From the NCBI RefSeq assembly GCF_000151315.2, contig NW_011887295.1, forward strand, positions 1,605,914 to 1,669,913: a stretch of DNA of 64,000 nucleotides, written 5' to 3'. The DNA comes from Capsaspora owczarzaki ATCC 30864. Taxonomy: Eukaryota; Opisthokonta; Filasterea. Of the stretch, positions 1 through 11,100 are shown piece by piece; the stretch's first letter is position 1, and every line of letters starts with the position of its first letter. The notes under the pieces are model-generated. The model ran no database searches. It saw nothing but the letters and a program-made list of their open reading frames with translations, and was not told the DNA's origin. Position numbers and translations under genes: made by a program.

Positions 1-2005
1 GCCAATAGGAATAACGGTGAGCTTTCCAAACACGAAACAAAACGTTTTCAGCACAAGTCTCAACGGGCGGTCGCTTCAATTACCCGTTTTCGGAAAAGAC
101 CACGCTGGTGATGGGCGCAGTGTGCTCGGAGAAGTTTAGCACGTTGGTCATTTCGTTGGCATCCCAGATACGGACAACGCCATCGACCGAGCCGGTTGCC
201 AAAATAAGACCGTCGGGGTGGAATTGGGCAGTGGTCAGACCTACAGCATGCGATGCAACACAAGGACGCGAGATGAGACACGGTCTTCGACGTGGCAGAA
301 AGCCCATTGCGAAAAAAAATTTTCTCGAAACAACAAAACAAAAGACTACCTACCGCTCGATTGAGGATCGTGTTGCTTGGCATACGTCGCGCCAGTTTCA
401 ATATCAGAGAATGCCCACTTGCCGTCCAGACCAGAGCTCACAACATACCGGCCCGTCGGCTGAAGGGTGACGGATGTGACTTCCTTGGTGTGAGCTTGGA
501 TGACTGTTCGGGTCACAAGGGTGTCAAAGACAGTCAGCCAAGAGCGTTGCAAAAAAAAAAAAAAAAATATGCAAAAAGGCAAAAAACCAATCCCAAAAAT
601 GCTTCACTCTTCGCGAAACATTTACCATGCTGGCAGCTCTCATTGCTGGACGTCCAAACGCGAACAGTGCGATCGGCAGAGCCAGTGACAACAACATCGG
701 AGGAGGGGTGGAAGAGCACGGACTTGACGGCGCCCTTGTGGCCCGACAGAGTTCCAGTGACCTGGCCAGAGGAGCGGTCAAACAGCTTGGCAGTCTTGTC
801 AGCGCCACCGGTGACGACGCGGAAGGGATCAGCGGCGTGAACGTCCAGCGCCAAGATGCCGGGCTGGCTGGCAGAGTGGATGCCACTGCGGGCCTCCGTC
901 TGTTGGAATTGGGCAATCGCGTCCTGTGACGTGAGGCCAGCGGGCTTCTTGCGACCGCGACGGGCGTCGGACAGAGGCTTGGAGGCCTCCTGCATCGCAG
1001 TCACGACCTGCGACGGGAGGGTAGTCGAGCCAGCATTGGCGGCAGCGGCAGCGTCGCCCTCCGTGTCCATCGCGGACGCACCAGCGTTGCTGGCGTGGCT
1101 GGACACCTGGACATTTGCCAGCGCTTGGCGAGCAGCGTCGCGCTCGCGGGTGAGACGGGCAATCACACGGCAGGCGGCGTCGTGCTGGTACAGCGTGTGC
1201 GTGAGTTCCTTCTGGGACTGGTCGTAGTGCTGCTTCAGCTTGAACGTCTCGAGCATGAGCGCGTCCCACTCGTCCTGGAGCGTCTTGAGCAACGCAGGGA
1301 TGCTTGTTGCAGACGGCGGGCGCGGGCGCACCGTCTTGGGCACCTTGACGGCAATGAGATCGTGCTCGCCCAGCGGCTCCTCCGTGAGTGGATCGCGGCC
1401 GTTCTCGGCGATATACTTGAGGATGAGCCTGCGCTCAAAGATGCCGCCCGACACGCGCGACACGACCGGCTCCTCGGGCGCCTCACCCGACACTGTGGAT
1501 CACAGAAAACAAAACAAAAAAAAAAAAAAAAAAAAAAGGTCAGAGAACAGCATTGCATTGAGTTTCATTCAAATCAGCATTAAAGCGAGCGAGCGATGTT
1601 GTGATGTCTTTCTTTTGTTGAATCGTTTGTGTGTCAGTTTGAATGAAAATGGACAAAGCATCAGATCTCTCAACCTTGATCGTCGTCGTTGCTTTCGTCG
1701 TCGTTGCTTTCGTCGTCGTTGCTGAAGCGTTTCGTTCTGTTGGCGAAAATCCGAGATCGCCTCGTTTTTTGTTGTGAGTTCTGCTTTTTTTTTCTTGCTT
1801 CTTGTGCTCTGGTGAGCGACAGGTGCGATCTGCCGCCCAATCGCATGTGATGCGTGACATCTACATCTGTAGCCTTGGGAAGCGGGGAGGGGGGGGGGAG
1901 CAGCAAGGCGGGGTTGGTGGGGATGGAGAAACGAACATTCACCCAAAGGGCGGGAAAGCACAGGCAGTCGCGTGCGAGCAGCCAAGTGAATGCAGCGTGC
2001 ATCGA

Positions 2006-2048
<43 letters not shown>

Positions 2049-2151
2049 CGCAATTGGGAGGAAGGGGGAGGTCGGTGGCTGACGCGGGAGTGAGGTCGGA
2101 AAGGGGATTTGAGTGGAACTGCAAGTGCTTACATCCACAGACAAGCGACAT
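1..2151 (-). CDS. PRPF19: Pre-mRNA-processing factor 19 (U-box/WD40 E3 ligase), C-terminus off the left edge
   Basis: Prp19 is the scaffold ubiquitin ligase of the spliceosomal NineTeen complex in the nucleus. Exons deduced (-): 2133-2151, 626-1492, 354-503, 84-240; joins keep frame and give about 397 residues. The tiny first exon encodes MSLVCG and joins to LSGEAPEEP, restoring the family's N-terminal U-box (human begins MSLICSIS). The U-box is followed by the conserved PPSATSIPALLKTLQDEWDA segment and the YQHDAACRVIARL coiled-coil region, then WD40 blades with GHKGAVKSVLFHP and QFHPDGLILATGSVDG. Roughly 100 residues (last blades) would lie beyond base 1; bases 1-83 are intron. The family is about 500 residues long, so only the end is missing. 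Donors are GTAAGC, GTAAAT, GTAGGT and GTAATT. Intron 1 (1493-2132) carries a GT microsatellite and, near its acceptor, a poly-T tract in transcript sense. Confidence 0.96.
2008..2046. repeat. (GT)n microsatellite in PRPF19 intron 1
   Basis: Uninterrupted GT dinucleotides, about 19 units, inside the first intron of PRPF19. Triplet runs of the TCG/TTG kind also occur nearby at about 1680-1722. Confidence 0.95.
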
Positions 2152-2631
2152 GAATGAATCAGGAATGGCTCGTGTTGCAAATCTGAGCTGATAAGAGATG
2201 ATAAAGGTCGCAAATGGAGGTTGAACAAGCAGGTGTTCTGATATCCAGGTCTTGGGGAACAGGGATTGAATGACATTCGTCGCGAAATCGGATTGTTTGA
2301 GCGCAATCGTTCAATCCGACATGTCGAACGATCGAGTCCTCCTAATCAATGCAGAGAGCTGGATTTGCAGTCAGTGGACCTTTGTGTTTGTTGTTGTCTG
2401 GTTGGTTTCGTTGCCCTTTGTTATGCACGTCCTTGATCTTGCTGCGCAATTTTGGAGCAGCAACCGGCTTTCTTCCTCCGTCTTGCAGAACACTGGCCCA
2501 CCACAATGACACGAGTTGGGGGAAATCCATAATCTATCTGTTCCACTTCCATAACTGTCTATGAACGCGTCTCAGTCCACTTACCTGACAGTAATCTGCA
2601 GCGACGCGACTCGCACGCATGGGCTCGAGGA
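2152..2631. promoter_or_regulatory. Divergent intergenic region between PRPF19 and PC-esterase gene
   Basis: 480 bases separate two head-to-head start codons, so the stretch must hold both 5' UTRs and promoters. No TATA box or repeated element stands out by eye. No ORF here has coding character. Confidence 0.5.
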
Positions 2632-4143
2632 ATGAAGCCACTCCGCGCGCTTCTGACGGCCCTCATTGTGGCCGGCGTGATGGCCATCAGCATGTCCATT
2701 CGCTGGGAGAGCATGTCGTCTGACAGTAGCCTCGCCATGGAAGAGAAGCCGCTGCTCCCGGAGGATCACCCTGTCGAACGTTCAATGCATCGCTCCACGA
2801 CTGAGACCGTGCAACGGCTGACACTATTGCCAAGGAGCCAATCATTCGAGCACGCTTCTGGGGTGTCAACACGAACCGATGGAGGTGACGATGGGATGAT
2901 CTCAACCACTGCGGCTGTTGAAACGGCGAACCCTTCCTATCCCACCCCGAGTCCAACCGGCACTCGACCTTCAGCGACTCCAAACACCAACCCGGAGCTG
3001 TCGCTAGGCACCTTCGTTTGGCGAAATGCACGCGACCGACCCGATCCTGCAGCGTTTGCGTTGGAAGCCGAGTTCTCCAATCGAGTGGGCTGGTGCGTGT
3101 TTCAAGATGTGACAAGTGAACAACGCCTACGTTACGATCACTCTGAGTATGTGCTGAGCACTGCCTCACACGTCCACATGCTACCAATGGCGGAGATTGC
3201 TTCCGATTCCAACGCGAATTCCGATTCCCCCGCGTCTTGCGAGAGTCCTGCCGCACCGCTGCAAACTGCCACTGCTGGAATGCTGGCAGTTGTCTGTGAC
3301 AAGCCATGCGACGACCGAAACACTTGCGTGTGGTCTACACTGCGATGGGTGGCCGATGGGTGCTCGCCCATGATGCCGAAAGTCGCGCCTCGTCCGAGCT
3401 ACACTCGCTCCTTGTCAGCCCTCCAGACGTGCATACAACTGCGCAAATCAATCCTGTTCCTGGGAGATTCGACCTTGCGTGGCTTGTACTTGCGACTGCT
3501 CGATTTAGTCGGCGCAGAGTTGCCGCCTCCTGCCTTTCATGCCAGTCACGCCGCGCGCAATGAAGATGTCTTGCTGTTCTACTCGTTCTGGCCGCATCTT
3601 GAGTGGTCGCAAAACCTTCCAGTTCCTCCATCCGACGAATCGTTTGAGGTTCACCTGCTCGAAACACTTGCCTTGTTCGAATCCACTCGCCAGCAACACA
3701 GCCCGACTTTGCGCGATTCTATCGAGGGCAACAGTCCTCTGACGATCGTGCTGTTTGGGCAATGGTGCAAATCAGCCCTCATCGAGCGCGCCCAGGAAAT
3801 CCTTGTCGCGCGGTACTCCAAAGATGGATTGCATCTGCCGACGTCGGTGCAAGTGATTGTCAAGTCCCACAGTCCAGGCTTTGACCATGATTGGATGGTC
3901 GAATCTCTTGCACAGCACGACACACTTCGTGCACACGTGCAGCGGCATCGCGGATGGAAGTGGCTTGATACGCTCACGACATCCTTGCCGGTCTGGTTTC
4001 GTTTCAAGCACGATCGCTGCCGCTGTCACTCGTACAGTCAAGTCAACACGGCCAGCGTTGCAAGCCGCGTCATCGGCGAAGTGAATGACGTGTGGTTTGA
4101 GCTGTTGATGCAGCTCGTTTGCGAGGACGAAGCGAAGCGATGA
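2632..4143 (+). CDS. Signal-anchored PC-esterase/SGNH-fold-like protein (NXPE or TBL-like)
   Basis: Single-exon ORF of 503 residues. The N-terminus has a short basic start followed by a hydrophobic stretch (LLTALIVAGVMAISM), which reads as a type II signal anchor, placing the bulk in the secretory lumen or outside the cell. A low-complexity Ser/Thr/Pro stem (about residues 30-125) follows. The C-terminal half contains a Cys-rich entry (CDKPCDDRNTC, then ADGC) and the block SILFLGDSTLRGLYLRL, which matches the GDS catalytic-serine block of PC-esterase/NXPE-type SGNH enzymes, polysaccharide or glycan O-acyl modifiers. A later acidic and histidine-containing segment (HSPGFDHDW) could supply the Asp/His pair. 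The GDS block is seen; the enzyme class is inference from family knowledge; the substrate is unknown. The start was chosen because it gives the basic-hydrophobic anchor. Confidence 0.6.
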   Translation: MKPLRALLTALIVAGVMAISMSIRWESMSSDSSLAMEEKPLLPEDHPVERSMHRSTTETVQRLTLLPRSQSFEHASGVSTRTDGGDDGMISTTAAVETANPSYPTPSPTGTRPSATPNTNPELSLGTFVWRNARDRPDPAAFALEAEFSNRVGWCVFQDVTSEQRLRYDHSEYVLSTASHVHMLPMAEIASDSNANSDSPASCESPAAPLQTATAGMLAVVCDKPCDDRNTCVWSTLRWVADGCSPMMPKVAPRPSYTRSLSALQTCIQLRKSILFLGDSTLRGLYLRLLDLVGAELPPPAFHASHAARNEDVLLFYSFWPHLEWSQNLPVPPSDESFEVHLLETLALFESTRQQHSPTLRDSIEGNSPLTIVLFGQWCKSALIERAQEILVARYSKDGLHLPTSVQVIVKSHSPGFDHDWMVESLAQHDTLRAHVQRHRGWKWLDTLTTSLPVWFRFKHDRCRCHSYSQVNTASVASRVIGEVNDVWFELLMQLVCEDEAKR

Positions 4144-5101
4144 AATGAAACAACATCGTGTTGCTTTGTTGCTTTGCTTTGTTGCTTTGCGGCGAGGAAA
4201 AGATGTACAATTTCACATATTTATTCATTTATTCTCTGCCTCACTCTCTTAGACCATTGACGACTCCCCATTGTTGGGATTGCCACTCCTTGAACTTTGC
4301 GCAGGTTGAGTTTCTTTGACTTTTCATCACAAAGAACCAACCCAACAACAACTTGCGCGTACAACCGTCCCTTTTCGCACCCACTCACCTTCCAGCCAAG
4401 CGGCAATTGCAATTCCCATTCACCACCCTCACCATTCCCTGCCTCGCCGCTGCCACCGTGTGTCCACCGAGGTGCGCTCGATCAGAGCAGAATCACTAAA
4501 AGCCCGCCACAATCGATCTGGGCCCACTCTCCCCCTTTTGGCTTCTGATCTCCAAACCCGCGCGCTACAAGCATGCCACAAGGGCATCAGATCGAGCAGA
4601 GTGATGACTGGCCACCGTGTGAGAGCGACGGACATTGGTCGGTCGTCGTAATGAAGAAGCAGAGTAAATGGATGGTGTGGGGTCTTTTCAATCCCCACTT
4701 ACGCCATTCGCCGCGGTCCCTCTCGTCTCTCTCTTTCACTCGCTCTCTCTCCTCCTTCTCTCTCTGTAGGGTGTAGCCCACTCACCAAACCAGATGCACA
4801 GAGGCGACCGCACTGCAACTCTTGCTTCGTTGGTGTTTTTCGCATCTCCACCCAAATTTAGCGGTGGGAAAAAGAGCGTGTGTGTCGGCCTTTTTGTTCA
4901 TTCAGCTGCTCATTCAGTTGTTTGGCGCTCACTTCATCATGTACGGCTCTGGTCTTTTGCTTGATGCATTCTAGTTCATTAGGTCATTAGGTCACCCAGC
5001 AAAGCACCAGCATCGGTTGTCTCAAGCCACTGCAGGATCGTTCGTTCGCATTGCAGCCTCGAGCAAACCTCTTCGTTTCTTGCTTCGATTATTGCAAACA
5101 A
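4144..5101. other. Intergenic region, 958 bases, no gene seen
   Basis: 3' flank of the PC-esterase gene and 5' flank of the next plus-strand gene. It contains a CT-rich stretch at about 4720-4765 and short TTGC/TTGCTT runs at 4160-4190. The ORFs here are short and biased by low complexity. Confidence 0.5.
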
Positions 5102-7804
5102 ATGTCGTCTCCGTTCATGAGTTCGTACAAGGAAGAATCGCAAGAGCACGAGCACGTGCAGACCTCCACCTTGAGCGGAATGCTCGACATCGAGCCTCGC
5201 CAGCATTCGCATTCGTTCATTCGTGAAGAAGACGAGGACGAAACAACAACAACAGTGACTGCGGATGGTCACAACTCATCGCCCGCCAAGGCCGTCGAGC
5301 ACCACGATCTCTCACACATTACTGGCTTGTCCTTGCACGTGCAAAAGTCCAACGACGCGGCTTCCGGGGTGTCCACGTCCTCGGCATCCTCGCACCAGCT
5401 CCGAGTGTCGTTCAGCGACGATCCGCCCACCAGTTCTCTGCCCGCAGATTCCGATACAAGCGCAACCGAGGCCCACAACAGCAAGTTTGGCTTGGCCGAA
5501 GGCCGACGCCTGCCACGGTACCGTCGAATGAACTTTGGCCACACTGCTCTGAGTCGCACCGTTTCCGAACCGCTTCGCCAGTCCGATGGCGACGGCAGCG
5601 ACACGACTGCGTCGTCGACNNNNNNNNNNNNNNNNNNNNNNNNNNNNNNNNNNNNNNNNNNNNNNNNNNNNNNNNNNNNNNNNNNNNNNNNNNNNNNNNN
5701 NNNNNNNNNNNNNNNNNNNTTCGACCTTCGCAGGCACACTCTCTCCGTGTCTCGTCTCGGATGACTGCGCCAGCTCAGCTTCTGGTCACGACACAGCCAG
5801 GCCCCAGCACTCTCGCCACCAACGACGCTGAGCACGGCAACCTTGAGCGCAGTAGTGCTTGCAACAGCCGCCGCGGCGGGCGTGCCCGATCTTTTGCCAC
5901 CTCACATTGTCAGCGCTGGCCACGCGGCTCAGCCATCCAGCACCCGGCTGTCCTTCACCATGCCTGCTGTCTCGATGAAAATGCGGTCTGTTGATCACAG
6001 CGAGCATGTCGAGCATGTGGATCACCTGTCGCACATTCCGCACCCTCCTGCACTGTCTCTTCCCGACGAGAACTCTGAAACCAAACAGAACGTCGAGTAT
6101 TCCCCGAATGACAGTCCAGATGGCAGCGTGCACGCCGCGTCCGCAAAGCCTCAGCGCCGACCCGCCCCACTGGTCTTGACCCCGGATTCCGACAATGAAA
6201 CGACGCAAAGCCCTGCCGTGACCGCGTCGCGCTCACCACGATCGCCACGCTCGCCACGCTCGCCCCGGTTCCCCAAGACTGTGCCGCTGGTTGCTCCCAC
6301 GCCGCCGACAACGGGCATGTCCAAACATGCTCGCCGTCGTGCATCCAGCGTAGCACGGGTGGAAAAGAACCGAGCTGGTCACGCGCGTCGTAAATCGCTC
6401 TTGCGCAGGTACCTTGCCATTGCGGCGGCAGTTTTCGTTGCGTGGCTTTTTGGGCTTTTGGGCCATCTACTGGAAATGCTGAAGCCTTTTGTGCCAGAGT
6501 ACCTGGTCTGGTCGCACCCCACCGCCTTCATCACTATTGCCACATTGCTGACCGTTTCCACGATCTACCGGCGAGCACTGGGACGCTTGATTACCTTCTG
6601 CGTGCTGTTAGCAGGACCATCGGGCGCCGAGCTGCTGGAAGACCCACACCTCCGCCTCTTCCCTTACGTTGTGAAGACGCACCTTCTGGACGCTGCAAGC
6701 ATGGCCGAGCTGTACTCGCTGGCCGACTCGCTCGTCGATGTCAACGACCGCGGTGCCAACGAGCAGAGTCGCGGGCCCGACTTGTTCCAAAAGTATGTCT
6801 TGTCCTTTGAGAACGTTGTCATTTTCCGCGAGCGCCTTGACGGCAGCTTGCGCGGCATGTTCCTGATCGGCCCAGATTCCACCATGCCTCGCGACGGCAA
6901 GTCGTGCATCGTCATGAAGGTCGGTTTGGCTCTCTTCCGTGACCGCTACCACGGAGGTCCCTGGTTTATTGTCGGCCTGCTCTTCATGCTCATTCGCGAG
7001 CAGCTCTTGCATCCCTTCTCGTCCATTTACCTGATCATGAAGTCCTACTCGGTCCGGTCGTATCTGTTTGCCGTGCGCAACTCTCGAGAGTGCTTCCCTC
7101 GCTACGACCAGCCCACCCCTGCCTGGGAGAAGGCCGTGATGGACAAGTTTGGCTCGGCCGTGGCTTCGCTGAACGAAGTCTACGACCCAGTGACCTGCGT
7201 GGTCAACCGCACAGTGTCGCACCTGAAGAAGGGTGTTGCTGCGATTTCCGACGAGGACAAGGAGCGGGATCCACACATTCGCTTTTTCGACGAGGTCAAC
7301 CCCAACTGGCAGCGAGGCCATTTGCTGGTCGTCATGGGCCGCATCTCTTTGAGCACTATCACGACGGCGTTGTCCAGCACCCTGCGGAGGTATCTGAACA
7401 ATGTCAGCTGGCGACTTCGTGCGCACCCGGAGCCCGAAAAGGCAGCCGAGCCTGTTGCTCCTGCTTCTGCTGTTGTTCCTGCTGCTGCTGTTGCTGCTGC
7501 TGCCACTGCTGCCACTGCTGCCACTGCTGCCACTGCTGCTGTTGCCGGTGCCGCTGCTGCTTCACAAGCCGAAAGCTCAGTGACCTTGCCCTCCATTCCA
7601 GTTGTCGCGGTTTCCTCGTCCGGTTTGCAAATTCCGACCAACTTTGAAACGCAGCCACCCCGACGCCGTGCCAACCGTAATCGGTCACTGTCTGAACACC
7701 TTCATACCCATCGCACCAACCTTGTCGACCCTTTTGATTCCACTTCCTGGCTGAGCATGCAGAGCTCATACACTGGGTCTCACGGGCGCAGGGTTGCACG
7801 TTAA
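5102..7804 (+). CDS. Unrecognised multi-pass membrane protein with disordered N-terminus; interrupted by assembly gap
   Basis: The first part (5102-5619) encodes a Ser/Asp/His-rich disordered segment ending in a poly-N gap. After the gap one long frame continues to a stop at 7804. The frame straight after the gap (to about 5842) is ambiguous: three frames stay open for a while, so an intron or a wrong gap length may lie there. The downstream part has SPR repeats (about 6226-6270), a basic stretch, then two hydrophobic segments (LAIAAAVFVAWLFGLLGHLL; AFITIATLLTVSTIY). A compact globular region of about 250 residues follows (about 6610-7380) with another hydrophobic stretch, GGPWFIVGLLFMLIREQLL. 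The tail holds an Ala tract written in GCT triplets (about 7470-7560) and a basic Ser/Arg end. I do not recognise the globular domain. Treating the two parts as one gene is inference. Confidence 0.6.
5620..5719. other. Assembly gap (100 N)
   Basis: Exactly 100 N, the usual placeholder for a gap of unknown size. It lies inside the unrecognised membrane-protein gene and probably hides coding or intron sequence, because the reading frame does not pass through cleanly. Confidence 0.99.
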
Positions 7805-8132
7805 TGTGTTTTGTCGATTCGACCATTGTTGACCTTGGGACGATCTTGCCGTCGAGCCAACCCAGCATCCGACAGATGCGCGATGGTTGGCAAGTTCAAG
7901 TTCGAGCCAACGGGGTTTTCCTTTGATGTGCGATTCGAATCTGTTTATGTCGGGATATGTCTGTTTGTTCTGAATTACAATATTTGCAGACACCACAGGC
8001 GACTTAAACCGAACGATTTTGCACTATCTCGGTTGTAGCAGGTAGGGGGTGAGATTGAAGAAAGGAGCTGCGACTGAAAACTAAAATTGAACATACCACC
8101 CAAAACAAATGCAATGACAACACAACTGCGCC
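7805..8132. other. Convergent intergenic region, 328 bases
   Basis: 3' flanks of the membrane-protein gene (+) and the channel gene (-). Nothing further is recognisable. Confidence 0.5.
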
Positions 8133-11100
8133 TCAAGCACGGGCGTTCAACTTTTCCAACTGACGAAGGACGGCATCGAGGCGAGCATCCAAGTGCGTCT
8201 CCACGTCTGCTAGACGTGAAGCGAGCGCTGCGACTGCGGCTTCGGCTGCCTGCTGGTGGGAGGAGGCGCTGTTGGCTGCAGCTGCTTTGGCTGCAGCTGC
8301 ATCCTGGACGGCTTGGGTCGGAACCACAAAGTGAACCCACTTTGGAGCCATCCGGGCGCGCTGCTTCGGAGTCATGGCCATTTCGAACTCGGCGATGATG
8401 CCGGCAAGCGAAATGCGCCATTCAACCTCTGCATTCTCCTTGACGTTTTGGTAACTGTCGGACAGAAGGGCTGGCAACCAAAACCGAGCAAATCAAGGGC
8501 AACCCAAAAATCAGCAAGTGAGCGGTGGTGCCCTTCATTGCCTCTGTCGCCAAAAAACTCCAACCCCGAAGCATCCCCCCCCGCAAAATCCAAATCAATA
8601 CGCACCAATCAACACGTTCAGGAGAATGACAGTCATCAGGGCTGTAAAGATGCCCCAGATGATCTTGGCCAGCACGGGAGTGATCGAGTCGTCGTATTCG
8701 CCAAAGTCGAAATCACCAAGAAGAATGCGATAGGACGTGACGACGGACTGCGACCATGTCTTGTAGCTGGGAACCGCGGGAGATCCGCCAAAGAGCACGT
8801 AGAAGGCGTGGCCAAAGCTCAAAATGAGTAGAATGAGCAGCGCCAGGAACATGACAATGTCTTGGATGATGCGCGAAAGCGCAAACACGAGGATACCAGC
8901 TTGCTGCGAGGCCTGGGCGAACGAAACAAGACGAAACCACAACAGCAGTCCTGCAACGGCCACCACGCCGGCCTCTGCCGTCTGGCATGTCGCTCGCAAC
9001 GGCACAATGGCCAGCACCAAAAGGGCCGCGATCATCTCGACGAGGTTCCACAATGAGAAGAACCACATCTTGCCCTGCTTGTACATTTTCACCAAATTGT
9101 ACCCGACCAGGTACAGGTCGACAAGCAGTGTCAGGCACTCGAATCCAAGCAAAATCCAGTCGCCCGCGTTTTCGAAAGCCGGGACAGTCGAATCGAATGG
9201 GAAGGACTCGCATCTGTTGAGGATTCGAGGAAGATGCGGCAAACAAAAAACCAAAGCAAATAAACAAACAAACGAAACACACACACAAAAACCCCACACC
9301 AACAATGAAAGAAAAATGAGATCAGCAAATCGCACACACAGCAATCACGGTCGACATTGTCGGTGCGAGACACACTCTCCCCAAGTCACCTCCCACAGAA
9401 ACTTACGTGGCGTTGCGTGAAATCGCAAGAGCAGTCACAATGGTATACAAAACCACAAAGCAGGTATACCACAGGAGCCACCAGAGGAAGCGGTTGCGGC
9501 CGAAGGCCTGCCACTTGTAATCCATCACGGCGTGCATGATACCAGTCCGGAAGATGTCCTTGTGGCGCGAGCGCAGGGCTGCATGCATGAACGTCTCGCG
9601 CAAGGCAGTCTTGTAGATGCGGGTGAAGCCTTCAGGATTGTGCGAATCAATGTTGCCTGTCGGAGGAACATTGAGAGATTTGCCTGTAAAGAGCGTGTTG
9701 ACGCGAGCAAAGAAATTGTTGCGGGGACGTCCGATGGTGGCCGAGTGTTCCGACATGGGCTTCGGGACGCCTGCGCCACCCAACGCGGCAGTGCTGGGAG
9801 GCGCCTCGACGGCTTCGGCAACCGCCGGGAGAGCACGGACCTGCGCGCGAGCATCAAACCCAAGAATGTACGGAAGGGGCACAACGCACAGCGAAACGGG
9901 CAGGCGCGTCTCGTACCAAAGACTGTCGTCATGCAGCTTGGCCAAGGCCTCGTCATCATCGTCATCGTCGAGCTGGCCTTGCTGGTGGGACAACTGTTGC
10001 GTGCCCTGCTGGTCAGACTGCACCTGGCGAGCGGTCGTGACGTTGGCGCGGCTGTTGGTCGCATCATGCTCTGCCACCAGATCCGACCAGACGGCGCTGG
10101 TGTCCATGAGCGAGTTGGACGCGCGAACCAGCCGTTCGTCTGGCTCAATGGGCGCGGTCAGGCCAGACTGCAGATTCTCGATGAGGGTTCCCACGGTCGA
10201 AAAGCTCGCGGCATCCACAATCGAAGGACTGGACCCGTCGGAGGTGGTGGACGCGTCCACGCGACCAATGCCAGCCGCACCAAGGCTCTGGAGGAAGGCC
10301 AGCGGGCGCTCATGGCGCGCCACCTCCAAGTAGGCGTGGGACACGCACGGGAAGAAGCTGAGCGGCCGCGAATCAAGCGGTGGCGCGCAAAGCATGTCCA
10401 GGTTCTCCAGAAGCTCTGTCGCAACGTCGGGGTACTTGCGAATCAAACGTGGAAGCAGTCGAGTGACTGCAAAGCCGTTGGATGGGTGCAAGCCAAACGG
10501 CGGCGTGTAGAGGCGACGAACAAGCAGCTGCACGGTCGACTTGTGGTTGCGAACCAACGCCACATCGATGGCAGTCTCGCCTTCGCTGTCCATGACAAGC
10601 AGGAACGGCGCATTGGCAGAGAGCAAGGCGCCAAGCAGGTCGTTGTTGCCACGCTCGGCTGCACGGTGCACGACGGTGCGACGTCCGTCGAGAAGCGGAG
10701 CGTTGATGGTGTGCGGGAACTCGCTTGTAATGCGGCGCAACGAGGCAAAGTCTTGCAGCTCGATCAGCAGTTCCATCGACGTGGTGGGCGGATCGCTCTT
10801 GGACACATCCATGACCGTGACTGCGCCTTCCTGCAGGGCGATGGCGACGACGACAACCCCCTGCAGCATGTGCTGCATCGAGCTGTTTGCAGCAGACACT
10901 GGCGCGCATGCCACACACTCTGCCTCGGACGACAGGCGGAAGGCCATCTCGCACACGAGCGACGAGCTCAGCAGCGACCACACCTTGAGCGTCCGGTCTC
11001 GACCGACGGTCAGCAGACGCGCTCCGTTGGACGAGAATGCGCTCGAGGTGACGGCATTGAGATGGGCCTGGTGGAGGGTAACAATGGGACTGAAGCTCGG

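Noticed and set aside
4297-4698. Short ORFs between the PC-esterase and membrane-protein genes
   Set aside because: No family match and low-complexity composition; they overlap each other on both strands.
8600-8601. GC|GTATTG donor for channel exon 2
   Set aside because: It breaks frame with exon 3; the GTGCGT donor at 8605 keeps frame and gives the TRP-like LNVLIALLSDSY motif.
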